This document shows positions 9,129 to 17,627 of a DNA stretch of 64,000 nucleotides, piece by piece. The notes beneath the pieces were generated by a model. It did no database searches. It was not told the origin of the DNA and saw nothing but the letters and a program-made list of their open reading frames with translations. Every line of letters begins with the position of its first letter. Position 1 is the first letter of the stretch. A program made the translations under genes and the position numbers. The DNA is from Sanguibacter sp. HDW7. GTDB lineage: Bacteria > Actinomycetota > Actinomycetes > Actinomycetales > Cellulomonadaceae. The stretch covers positions 186,001 through 250,000 of the forward strand of contig NZ_CP049862.1 in assembly GCF_011300875.1 (NCBI RefSeq), in the 5' to 3' direction.

Positions 9129-9275
9129 GTGTGCAGGGGTGCTACGAGTCGATCGAAGGGGCGACTCGTAGCGTCGTTGCACATTCGGGGAGTGTGCAGG
9201 GGTGCTACGAGTCGGACGGGGGTGGCGACTCGTAGGTCTCCAGCACCGTTCGATGGTGCTGGAGACCTACGAGTC
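9129..9275. repeat. Intergenic palindromes, CTACGAGTC family, copy 4
   Basis: GTGTGCAGGGGTGCTACGAG repeated at 9129-9150 and 9192-9213 with the inverted module between them (9163-9184). Then a long hairpin at 9227-9275 whose arms GACTCGTAGGTCTCCAGCAC match the hairpin of copy 1. The remaining bases of the 8973-9367 gap show no gene. Confidence 0.85.
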
Positions 9276-9291
9276 GCGGTGGGGCGGTTGA

Positions 9292-9328
9292 CTGCGCCCT
9301 CGTACCTCTGGGAGGTACGAGGGCGCAG
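9292..9328 (-). terminator. Hairpin terminator downstream of the minus-strand CNA-B-like gene
   Basis: Perfect 16-bp arms CTGCGCCCTCGTACCT (9292-9307) and AGGTACGAGGGCGCAG (9313-9328), 5-base loop, about 40 bases after the stop at 9368. No U-tract, as is usual in high-GC actinobacteria. Confidence 0.75.
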
Positions 9329-9365
9329 GCAACCGGCGCTCCTCAGCGCCAGGTGTGATCGTCGC

Positions 9366-9950
9366 CGTCAGCGGCGGGTCTTGACCGTCACCGTCTTCGA
9401 CGTCGACGACGCGACGGTCGACGAGCCCATGTAGACGGCCTTGAGCTTGATCGACGTGGCGTACTTCTTGGGCAGCGTCACGGTGATCTTGCCCTTGTGC
9501 TTCGACTTGAGGGTCACGGTCGTCACGACCTTCTTACCGACGTAGACCTTGACCTTGCCGGTCGCGTAGCCGCCGGTGTTGAGCCGGCCGAGGGTTACGG
9601 TGACCTTGGGTCGGGTGTTCTTCGTGAAGGACTTCCCGCTGATCTTCGCGGTGGCCTTGAGCTTGGCCTTGACGACCTTGAACGTCCGCGACTTCGCCGA
9701 GGTCGCCGCGGTCGTCGTCGAGGTTGCGTTGACGTGCGCGGTCACCGCGTAGGAGCCGACCTTGGCGCGGCGCGACATCTTGAGGGTTGCGCGGCCGTTC
9801 TTGATCGACGCCTTGCCCAGGACGGTGCCGCCGCGCTTGAACGTCACGGTGCCCGACGTCAGCCCGGTGACCGTGGTGGTCACGGACCCGACCTTCGTCG
9901 ACCCGTAGGTCTGCGTCGTGCGCGACCAGGCAGGTCGCGTCAGCGTCACC
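9366..9950. repeat. 585-bp direct repeat, copy 1 (3' part of the first CNA-B-like gene)
   Basis: By line-by-line reading this segment appears identical to 11442-12026 (constant offset 2076). It covers the last roughly 190 codons and the stop of both paralogous genes. Identity ends abruptly at both sides. Confidence 0.85.
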
Positions 9951-11359
9951 GCGGTCGGCCCAGGCGGCGTGGTCGGCGGCGTCGGCTTGGGCGTCGCCGT
10001 CGGCGTCGGCGTCACCGTAGGCGTAGGCCTAGGCGCCCGCTTCAGCGTCACGGTGCCGATCTGCGTGCCGTCGGCGGTCGCGACGACGGGCTCCGCGGAG
10101 TCGCCGTCGGTGGCGTTGCGGAAGTAGACGGGCGCGTAGGTCTCGTCCCCGGGCGTGAACTGGAGGATGTACGACGCTCCCGGGGTGAGATTGCCGATGG
10201 TGAACAAGCCGTCGGCTCCGTTCGTGGTGGACTGCTTCCAGCTGAGGTGGCCGTCGTCGCCGCGGATGTAGGCATCGACGCGGCCGCCCTCGATCCCGGT
10301 GGTGCCGTCGGTCGTCACGCGCCCGGAGATCGTGGCTGCGCGTCGGAGCACGATGTCCCCGAGCTCTGTCGAGGGCGCCGTGGCCACGATCGCGTCGTCG
10401 AGGGGGTCGTCATCGGTCCCGCCGAGGTGGGTGGGGAGTAGCCCGGCGTTCCAGGCCCCCGAGATTTCGAGCCGGTAGCGGCTGCCGGGCGTGAGAGTTC
10501 CGATGGTGAACGTGCCGGTGCCGTCGAGGTCGGTGTACGACGTGAAGACCCAGGTCTCGCCGTTCCACCTGGACGTCCTGACGTCGCCGGCGTCGACGGG
10601 GTTGCCGGATTCGTCGACGACGCGGCCGGAGATGCGGGCTGCGGGCAGGGGCGTCGTGGTTCCGAGGTCGACCGGGTCGGCCGTCATGGGTACGTCGATG
10701 GCCGACTCGACGTCGTCGGTGCCGCCGTGGAACGTCTGCTGGTAGTCCTTGTGGGTGTAGCCGATCCGGACGTTCTTCCCGACGGGGAGGTGCGTGACCT
10801 CGTAGCGTCCCGCGTCGTCCGTCGTGGTGTAGGACGCCCCACCCCAGTACTCGTACCGCTCGTCGTACACGTAGCCGATCACCACGGCGCCGACGAGGGG
10901 GTCGCCGGCAGAGTCCACGAGCGTGCCCGTGACGGACGAGGCGCGCGTGAGCGTGATGTCACCCACCGGTGTCTCTGCGTCACCGGGGACGAACGGCGTC
11001 TCGTCGTTCGGCCACGGCCGGCCGACCAACCGGTCGAGGTGGGTGCCGTCGGTCGGTCCTTCGACGCGGAAGAAGTACTCCTTGCCGGGGACGAGCGCTC
11101 TGGTGCGGAACCTGCCGCTGCCGTCGGCCACGACCTGCGGCGCGTCTGCGCCGCTCGAGCCATCGACCCGGAGGACGGTGATGATGGCGCCGGCGACGGG
11201 GTCACCCACATCGTTGACGACGCGCCCGGACAGCGTGCTGCCCGGGCTGACGGCGGCGACGGCCGACGGGGCCACCACGAGTCCGAGCGTCAGCGCGAGC
11301 GCTGATGCGGTGAGAAGCGCGATCGAGCGCGCGACGAAGTCCCGGATCGTCTGCACCAT
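9368..11359 (-). CDS. Secreted carboxypeptidase-regulatory (CNA-B-like) repeat protein, four repeats
   Basis: 663 residues. ATG at 11359 (MVQTIRDFVARS) chosen for the AAGGA SD and because the paralogue at 14713 starts the same way. Signal peptide ends near SAVAAVSPG. Four carboxypeptidase-regulatory/CNA-B-like modules follow, each opening with SGRVV-x-x-x-G-x-PV (LSGRVVNDVGDPVAGA, VTGTLVDSAGDPLVGA, ISGRVVDESGNPVDAG, ISGRVTTDGTTGIEGG), then a Pro/Thr linker (PTVTPTPTATPKPTPP). The C-terminal half is two strongly basic Ig-like domains rich in Lys (KVKVYVGKKVV), ending KTRR. There is no sortase motif; the basic tail may bind anionic wall polymers. This is inference. The tail is identical at DNA level to that of the next gene. 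Confidence 0.8.
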   Translation of the reverse strand: MVQTIRDFVARSIALLTASALALTLGLVVAPSAVAAVSPGSTLSGRVVNDVGDPVAGAIITVLRVDGSSGADAPQVVADGSGRFRTRALVPGKEYFFRVEGPTDGTHLDRLVGRPWPNDETPFVPGDAETPVGDITLTRASSVTGTLVDSAGDPLVGAVVIGYVYDERYEYWGGASYTTTDDAGRYEVTHLPVGKNVRIGYTHKDYQQTFHGGTDDVESAIDVPMTADPVDLGTTTPLPAARISGRVVDESGNPVDAGDVRTSRWNGETWVFTSYTDLDGTGTFTIGTLTPGSRYRLEISGAWNAGLLPTHLGGTDDDPLDDAIVATAPSTELGDIVLRRAATISGRVTTDGTTGIEGGRVDAYIRGDDGHLSWKQSTTNGADGLFTIGNLTPGASYILQFTPGDETYAPVYFRNATDGDSAEPVVATADGTQIGTVTLKRAPRPTPTVTPTPTATPKPTPPTTPPGPTAVTLTRPAWSRTTQTYGSTKVGSVTTTVTGLTSGTVTFKRGGTVLGKASIKNGRATLKMSRRAKVGSYAVTAHVNATSTTTAATSAKSRTFKVVKAKLKATAKISGKSFTKNTRPKVTVTLGRLNTGGYATGKVKVYVGKKVVTTVTLKSKHKGKITVTLPKKYATSIKLKAVYMGSSTVASSTSKTVTVKTRR

Positions 11360-11441
11360 GCCAGTCCTTGAATTCTGTCCGACAGCAAAGTCCTGCGTGT
11401 ATCGGCACGTTTCGGGGCGATGCTGAGGGTTCTCCGGCACT

Positions 11442-12026
11442 CGTCAGCGGCGGGTCTTGACCGTCACCGTCTTCGACGTCGACGACGCGACGGTCGACGA
11501 GCCCATGTAGACGGCCTTGAGCTTGATCGACGTGGCGTACTTCTTGGGCAGCGTCACGGTGATCTTGCCCTTGTGCTTCGACTTGAGGGTCACGGTCGTC
11601 ACGACCTTCTTACCGACGTAGACCTTGACCTTGCCGGTCGCGTAGCCGCCGGTGTTGAGCCGGCCGAGGGTTACGGTGACCTTGGGTCGGGTGTTCTTCG
11701 TGAAGGACTTCCCGCTGATCTTCGCGGTGGCCTTGAGCTTGGCCTTGACGACCTTGAACGTCCGCGACTTCGCCGAGGTCGCCGCGGTCGTCGTCGAGGT
11801 TGCGTTGACGTGCGCGGTCACCGCGTAGGAGCCGACCTTGGCGCGGCGCGACATCTTGAGGGTTGCGCGGCCGTTCTTGATCGACGCCTTGCCCAGGACG
11901 GTGCCGCCGCGCTTGAACGTCACGGTGCCCGACGTCAGCCCGGTGACCGTGGTGGTCACGGACCCGACCTTCGTCGACCCGTAGGTCTGCGTCGTGCGCG
12001 ACCAGGCAGGTCGCGTCAGCGTCACC
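11442..12026. repeat. 585-bp direct repeat, copy 2 (3' part of the second CNA-B-like gene)
   Basis: Second copy of the block at 9366-9950. It encodes the Lys-rich tandem Ig-like tail. The surrounding sequence of the two genes is only moderately similar, so the identity points to recent gene conversion or duplication. Confidence 0.85.
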
Positions 12027-14713
12027 CTGGTCGGCGCCGGCGGGGTCGGCGGCGCCGTCGTGGGCGGTGCCGTGGTCGGCGGTGTGGTGACCGGCGGCTT
12101 GGTGGGCGGCGGAGTCGTCACCGGCGGCCTCGTCGTCGGAGGCGCAGTAGTAGGAGGCGCAGTCGTCGGCGGCTCCGTCGTCTCGACCGGAACCTTGGTG
12201 AGCGTCACGGTGCTGAGCTCGCGCTCGCCGACGACCGCGGTGACGGGCTCGGCGCCCGCCGCGTCGGTGGCGTTGAGGTAGTACACCGGCACGTACAGGG
12301 CCGGGTCGGTGGTGAACCTCAGGGTGTACGCGGTGCCCGCGGTGAGCCTGTCGAGCGAGTACCAGCCGTCGACGTCGGTGACGGCGGAGACGGTCGTGCC
12401 GCCGGTGACGGGGGTGGCGCGGACGGTGACGCCCGCGAGGCCCGCGTCGGGCGAGGTGACGACGCGGCCGGTGAGGGAGTTCTCGCCCGGCATCGTCATG
12501 GGCGGGGCCGGCGGGCCGTCGATCGTCGCGATGATCGGGGTCGCTGACGCGAGCGTGGGTGCTCCGGGGTAGTAGACGGGTTCGCCGCCGCCCTCGGGCC
12601 AGACGGCCAGGACGTAGGCCGTCCCGCCGAGGAGCCCCGGCACGGTGAACGTCCCGTCGGGGTTCGTGCTCGTCTCGCCGACGCGTCGCCACGCGCAGGC
12701 CGCGGTCTTCGTGTGGGCTTCGATGTAGCCCTGGGCGTAGCCGGTCGTGCCGTCGACCGTCACCGTGCCCGAGATCGACGCGGCGGGTGGCGCCGTGACG
12801 GTGCCGATGTCCGTGGCGCCGGTGCTGACGACGTAGCCGGTGGCGTCGTCGACGGTCGCGGAAGGTCCGGAGAAGATCGTCGCGAAGTCGCCTCCGGCGC
12901 GAAGCTGCAGGCGGTACTCGCCGGGCGTTAGCCCGCCGATGGTGAAGCGGCCGTCGTCGTCGGTGACGGCGTCGTGCGTCACCGACCACTCGCCCATGAC
13001 GAGCGTGTACGCGTACACCTCGGCGAACTCGATCGGGTTGCCGGCGTCGTCGGCGACGACGCCCGTGAGGCTGGCGGGGATGACGACGGCGGGGGTGAGC
13101 GGCTGGGGTGCGAGCGTCTGGAGGCCCGGCGTCGCGGTGATCTGCTCGGCGTCGTCGAGCGACGTCGCGCCGCCGTGGAAGATCGTGGGGTAGCGCGCGT
13201 CGCTGTAGCGCAGGCGGTACGACGTGCCGGCCGCGAGGCCGTCGAACCTGAAGGAGCCGTCGTCGTCGGTCTGCTCCCACGCGACGGCGACCCAGTCCGC
13301 GAGGTCGTCGTCGTGCGCGTACAGCGCGACCTCGACGCCGTCGACGCCGTCGTCGCCGGTGACGGATCCGACAAGGATGGCGCCGACGGGCAGCCGCACG
13401 GGCGGGATCTCGTTGAGTCCGGGGACGACGACGACGTCCGCGGCCTGCGCGAGGGTCGGGCCGCCGTGGAAGGCGGGCGCGAGGTCGCCGATCCCGTCGA
13501 CGCCGAGGCGGTAGGTGCCGCCCGCGGTGGGCGCGGTGAGCGTGTAGCTGCCGTGGCCGTTCGTGGTCGTCATGGCCACCTGCTGCCAGCCGACGACGCC
13601 GTGGGTGTCCCGCTGCGCGTAGAGGTGGACCCGCGCCCCGTCGACGAGGCCGCCGCCCTCGTCGGTGACGGTGCCGGTGAGGCGGGGCCGCATGCGCAGG
13701 GTCACGGTGCCGATCTGCGCGCCGCCAGCGTCCGGGATGACAGGCTCAGCGGCGTTCTCGTCCGTGGTGTCGCGGAAGTAGACGGTCGCGTAGGCGTCGT
13801 CCTCGGGCGTGAGCTGCAGGATGTAGGGCGTCTCGGGGGTGAGGCGTTCGATGGTGAACGACCCGTCTGCCTCGGTCGACGCGGACTCCGTCCAGACGAG
13901 GGAGCCGTCGTCGTCGCGCGTGTAGGCCGTGACGCCGACGCCCGGGAGGCCGGAGGTGCCGTCGGTCGTGACGCGCCCGGAGATGGTCGTCGCGCGGGTG
14001 AGCAGTACGTCGCCGACGGACGTCGCGGGCTGGGTGGTGACGATCGCGGCGGCGTCGTCGCTGCCCCACGACCCGCCGAGGTCGGCGGGCAGGAACGAGG
14101 AGTCCCCTGGGCCGACGATCTCGAGCCGGTAGCGGCCGTCGAGCACGAGGTTCTTGATGGTGAAGACGCCGGCGTCGTCGACGTCGACGGTGCTGATGTC
14201 CTGCCAGCCCGCGCCGGTCCACACGTACGTCGTGACGCTCGCGCCGACGACGGGCTCGCCCGCGTCGTCGACGACGCGGCCGGTGATGCGTGCGCCGGGC
14301 GTGAGCGTCACGGTCTCGAGGGCGGTCGGCGCGGCCACCGTCAGCATGTCGGCCGCGGACTCCACGATGTCGGAACCGCCGTAGAACGTCGACTGGAAAT
14401 CGTCGTGGGTGAAGCCGATACGGAAGGACTCTCCGACGGGGAGCGACGTGAGCTCGTAGCGGCCGTCGGCGGCCGTGTTCGTGCTGGTGAGGGCGCCCCA
14501 GGAGCCGAGCACTGCGTCGCGCGCGTACGCGGTGACCTGGGCGCCGGCGATCGGATCGCCTGCCGTGTCCACAACCCTTCCGGTGAGCGCGGTCTCCGCG
14601 CCGCCGTCCGCGATGGCCGACGGCGCCGTCGCGAGGCCGAGCGTCAGCGCGAGCGTGGCCGCCGTGACGAGCGCAAACGAGCGTGCGACGAGGTCCCTGA
14701 TCTTCTGCAGCAT
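11444..14713 (-). CDS. Secreted carboxypeptidase-regulatory (CNA-B-like) repeat protein, eight repeats
   Basis: 1089 residues; ATG at 14713 (MLQKIRDLVARSF) with AGGGG seven bases upstream. Paralogue of the neighbour at 9368-11359: same signal peptide type (LGLATAPSAIA), same upstream segment GAGCTCTGTCCGACAG/GAATTCTGTCCGACAG, same tail. It carries eight modules beginning with LTGRVVDTAGDPIAGAQ, ITGRVVDDAGEPVVGAS, ISGRVTTDGTSGLPGV, LTGTVTDEGGGLVDGA, LVGSVTGDDGVDGV, LTGVVADDAGNPIEFA, ISGTVTVDGTTGYAQG and LTGRVVTSPDAGLAGV. Several have an FHGG/FYGGS motif after the module. A long TTAPPTTAPP linker leads to the basic Ig-like tail. Likely a rod-like exported surface protein that expanded by module duplication. 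Ligand unknown. Confidence 0.8.
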   Translation of the reverse strand: MLQKIRDLVARSFALVTAATLALTLGLATAPSAIADGGAETALTGRVVDTAGDPIAGAQVTAYARDAVLGSWGALTSTNTAADGRYELTSLPVGESFRIGFTHDDFQSTFYGGSDIVESAADMLTVAAPTALETVTLTPGARITGRVVDDAGEPVVGASVTTYVWTGAGWQDISTVDVDDAGVFTIKNLVLDGRYRLEIVGPGDSSFLPADLGGSWGSDDAAAIVTTQPATSVGDVLLTRATTISGRVTTDGTSGLPGVGVTAYTRDDDGSLVWTESASTEADGSFTIERLTPETPYILQLTPEDDAYATVYFRDTTDENAAEPVIPDAGGAQIGTVTLRMRPRLTGTVTDEGGGLVDGARVHLYAQRDTHGVVGWQQVAMTTTNGHGSYTLTAPTAGGTYRLGVDGIGDLAPAFHGGPTLAQAADVVVVPGLNEIPPVRLPVGAILVGSVTGDDGVDGVEVALYAHDDDLADWVAVAWEQTDDDGSFRFDGLAAGTSYRLRYSDARYPTIFHGGATSLDDAEQITATPGLQTLAPQPLTPAVVIPASLTGVVADDAGNPIEFAEVYAYTLVMGEWSVTHDAVTDDDGRFTIGGLTPGEYRLQLRAGGDFATIFSGPSATVDDATGYVVSTGATDIGTVTAPPAASISGTVTVDGTTGYAQGYIEAHTKTAACAWRRVGETSTNPDGTFTVPGLLGGTAYVLAVWPEGGGEPVYYPGAPTLASATPIIATIDGPPAPPMTMPGENSLTGRVVTSPDAGLAGVTVRATPVTGGTTVSAVTDVDGWYSLDRLTAGTAYTLRFTTDPALYVPVYYLNATDAAGAEPVTAVVGERELSTVTLTKVPVETTEPPTTAPPTTAPPTTRPPVTTPPPTKPPVTTPPTTAPPTTAPPTPPAPTRVTLTRPAWSRTTQTYGSTKVGSVTTTVTGLTSGTVTFKRGGTVLGKASIKNGRATLKMSRRAKVGSYAVTAHVNATSTTTAATSAKSRTFKVVKAKLKATAKISGKSFTKNTRPKVTVTLGRLNTGGYATGKVKVYVGKKVVTTVTLKSKHKGKITVTLPKKYATSIKLKAVYMGSSTVASSTSKTVTVKTRR

Positions 14714-14842
14714 GACAGCCCCTGAGCTCTGTCCGACAGTGACGGCGCGAGCGTAGCGGCGGGGTGCCGGGGAGGGTGAGGGTTGCAGGACCTGCCTTGG
14801 GATGCGGCGCCACACTGTGCGGCCTGGTACATCTAGCGCCCG

Positions 14843-15691
14843 TCAGCGGACATGAATGGAGGTGGGAGGCACGAGCGCGATCTGGGCCGGCTCGTTGATC
14901 CACGCGGTTGGGTTTCCCATACCGGATCGTCTGAACTCCGCCTCGACGATGAAGTGCCAGCCGACGAGTTCTGCGAAGGACTCGACTCCTGCGACTGAAC
15001 AGAGTGTCGGTCTCGCTTCACCCATCGCGCACACGGCAGGGAGATGCTTGATGCTGCGTCCGCTGTCGAACCACCCGTTCGAGAGGATGTCAGTGCGCGC
15101 CCTCACGATGGTGCCCCAGACGATCCGGTAGAACTCGGACCCCGTAGCGGTCCCGCTGTGGAGGCATCCCTCCGCGACGGTAGTAAGTGTGCCCTCGCTG
15201 AGGGTGAGCGGCATGCGGCTCTCGCGGAAGTGAGGGTCGGCGAGCAGCTTGCGCAGCAGCGGCCTCAGCCCAGTGGTGCCGACGCGCCTCGTTCTCTGCG
15301 CGTTGTGGAGCACGTGGCTTTGCGAACCCTGGGCGTCGGGTGCCTCGACCGCGTGTGCATTCTCGCGGTGGTCGCCCGCTGGCTGGAGCCGGATCTGGAG
15401 CTCCTCGTTCGAGTTCACGATGATGTTGACCTCCCGGATCTCCCGTTCCGCGAGTTGCGACTCCGTCTCGATCCTGTATGCGCAACCGGGCTCGTGCGTA
15501 CCGAAGAATGTCGGCGACTTCCCGTCTCGGGATCGCTTCCGCCACCCGAGCGGAGCCCGGCATCTGTCGTCCGGGCACGTGACCCTGTTCCGATAGGTCT
15601 CGCGGTCACTCTCGCGAATGTCGGTAGCCCAGATAGATCCGGTTCTGTCGAGGCGAGCTTCAACCAGGGGACTCTCCGTTGCTCGTGGCAC
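14843..15691 (-). CDS. Zinc-site protein of unknown function (CoiA-like N-terminal pattern), 5' end abutted by a dead IS
   Basis: About 282 residues if the GTG at 15691 is used; no good SD is visible. The frame stays open upstream into the IS3 remnant, so the true start may have been removed by the insertion. N-terminal region: DRTGSIWATDIRE, then C39-x4-C44 (CPDDRC) and H66-x3-C70. This is the arrangement of a zinc-binding knuckle like that preceding nuclease domains in CoiA-type competence proteins. The remainder is alpha/beta with no motif I recognise (FAELVGWHFIVEAEF near the C-terminus). Base composition is lower in GC than the housekeeping genes, like the rest of the island. Possibly a DNA-processing or defence gene; low certainty. 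Confidence 0.5.
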   Translation of the reverse strand: MPRATESPLVEARLDRTGSIWATDIRESDRETYRNRVTCPDDRCRAPLGWRKRSRDGKSPTFFGTHEPGCAYRIETESQLAEREIREVNIIVNSNEELQIRLQPAGDHRENAHAVEAPDAQGSQSHVLHNAQRTRRVGTTGLRPLLRKLLADPHFRESRMPLTLSEGTLTTVAEGCLHSGTATGSEFYRIVWGTIVRARTDILSNGWFDSGRSIKHLPAVCAMGEARPTLCSVAGVESFAELVGWHFIVEAEFRRSGMGNPTAWINEPAQIALVPPTSIHVR

Positions 15692-15738
15692 CGCGCTTGA
15701 GGTATGGGGACTGCTGCACGAACAGGTGACAGTCAGGC

Positions 15739-16925
15739 TCAGGCCGCCAGTACGACCTGAGTGGTTATCAGGGTTTCGAACTCCACCGGTGTCCACCGCC
15801 CCAGACAGGCCTGCTGCCTGCGGTGGTGGTAGGTCCGCGCGACCCAGGTCACGATCGCGATCCGCAGCTCGGCCCGCCTCCTGCACGCACGGCCGCCTGG
15901 GACGTTGCTTCTGTAACAACGCGAAGAACGACTCCATCGTCGCATTGTTGCCCGCCGCTCCGTCCCGCACCCTCGGTCCGAAGAGCCCGTAACGGGCGAG
16001 GAGCCACAGGGCCTTGCGGCGGCGGAACTGACTGCGCTGAACGGAGTGCACATTTCACCCCGCCACGTCCCCGCGCATCGCCACCGCATTCACAATCGCG
16101 CGCACGACCAGGCGGGACTTCGGCCGGGAGTCGATGGCATACTCAACGATCTTCCCGCAGAACGCGTCTTTGATCGCGCAAATGTAGTGCTTGCCCTCGG
16201 TCGTCTTGTGCTCGGTTTGGTCGGTCAACCACAACTCGTTCGGCCCGGAGGCTGCCAAGACATGACGAGTGCGGCCCTTCTCGTCGATCTGGACGCACAG
16301 CTCGTCATGAACGGGCGGGCCAGGTCGACGGCAGTTCTTGGCATGCTTCTTCCCGAAGGAGGACCAACAGTCGTTGGCCGATGCGATGAGCTCGGCCGTG
16401 CGATCAGCCATCGGCTCCCCGGCCGCGCGGGCCTCCTCACCCAGGAGACGGTGGCCGAGCTCGCAAGTCGTCACGGTGAGCGTCGAACAGCGCGTCCGCG
16501 CGATGCGGCCGGGCCCACTCTGCCCAGGTGAATGGGTTCTTGAGCCAGCGGTAGTAGTGAAGGCGAGCGAGATTGAGCGCCCGGCACCTCACCGCGACAG
16601 GGATCTTGTCGGCGGCGAGCTCACAGGCGAGCGGGTAGCTCATCTTCCCGGCAGGTATACCTAGGCGAAGTAGGCAGCCGCCCGGCGTAGAACCTCGTTC
16701 TCCTGCTCCGGCAGCTTCGCCTGGCGGCGAAGCTCACGGGCTTCGACGGCGCCGGAAGGACCGCAGGGGAACATAGTTCAGCGGCTTCACGGAGCCAGTT
16801 CTGCAGGCTGGACCTGCCCAAATCGAAGTCAGCAGCGATGCGCGCCAGCGGGGCGCCAGGATCACGTGCGAGGGCCACGCGCACAACGCCACCCGAGGAA
16901 CTCGCGGGGGCAGCGCCTGGACATG
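15739..16925 (-). mobile_element. Degenerate IS3-family element (OrfA/OrfB remnants)
   Basis: Transposase sequence is spread over at least four reading-frame segments: OrfA-like RVALARDPGAPLARIAADFD (near 16800-16880), OrfB start MSYPLACELAADKIPVAVRC (16643), the catalytic region with WLTDQTEHKTTEGKHY (16055-16474), an AGNNATMESFFALLQK segment (about 15905-16045), and the C-terminus RTYHHRRQQACLGRWTP to the stop at 15739. Multiple frameshifts separate them. The second DDE aspartate is lost, because HSVQRSQF stands where HSDRGSQF is expected. Terminal inverted repeats could not be located, so the ends are approximate. Not capable of transposition alone. Confidence 0.8.
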
Positions 16926-17627
16926 GGGAGATCCTCTCAGCGGCGCTGAAGCGCCACGGGTTGGGCTTCACCTACTTGTGCAGCAGCCCCGCCACCGCAA
17001 CCGCTAGAACTGCCGGCTACGGATGTTCCGAGCCGGAGGAGGAGTCACGCGGTGATTCCCACCAGATCGGCGAAGCCCCCTCTGACCGCCCCAACCTCAG
17101 TGAAACCTCCAGAGCCGACCACTACGCCACCTGACTCCACCACCACAACTTCCACCGACCCCAAAGCGGCGTCGGCAGCTCCGTACGAGCGGACCGCGCC
17201 CACAACCTCACGAGGAACTACACCTAGACGTCCAGATGCCTCCCCTAGAACCAAGATCGGTGCGGTTCCGGGTCCCAGATCATCCAGCGCACGTCACGAG
17301 ATGTGTGGAAGCGGAAACTCTGAACCCCTACTCCGACATATCGGCACCATCTACAACGTTCTGCCCCAACGCCCCGCACGTGATATTTCTCCCCGTGACC
17401 GCGACGCGCCGCGAACGCCTTCTTGACCGAGTCTAGGGACTTCGATCGCCCTCGCTCTTGAAGAAGGCAGGCGACGCCTCCGCGCGGCCGAGGTGCCTCT
17501 TGGGTAACGTCACGACGATGGGGTAGTTGAGCCCCGCCAACACCTCCGACTAGGCTCTCGCCAAGAACACTGTCGTCACTATCAGGGTGTCGGGTCTCGC
17601 CGAGAGACAGAGAGGCAGGGCGTCCTA
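16926..17627. other. Intergenic stretch without a convincing gene
   Basis: About 700 bases with lower GC and runs such as CCACCACCACAACTTCCACC. Short open frames exist on both strands but lack SD sequences, codon bias or recognisable motifs. The promoter of the ATPase operon starting at 17628 must lie at its right end. No clear -35/-10 pair was identified, and no tRNA or attachment site was seen. Confidence 0.5.

Noticed and set aside
17052-17426. Open frame of 124 codons upstream of the ATPase operon
   Set aside because: Thr/Pro-rich translation, no SD, no motif, and an equally plausible frame on the other strand.
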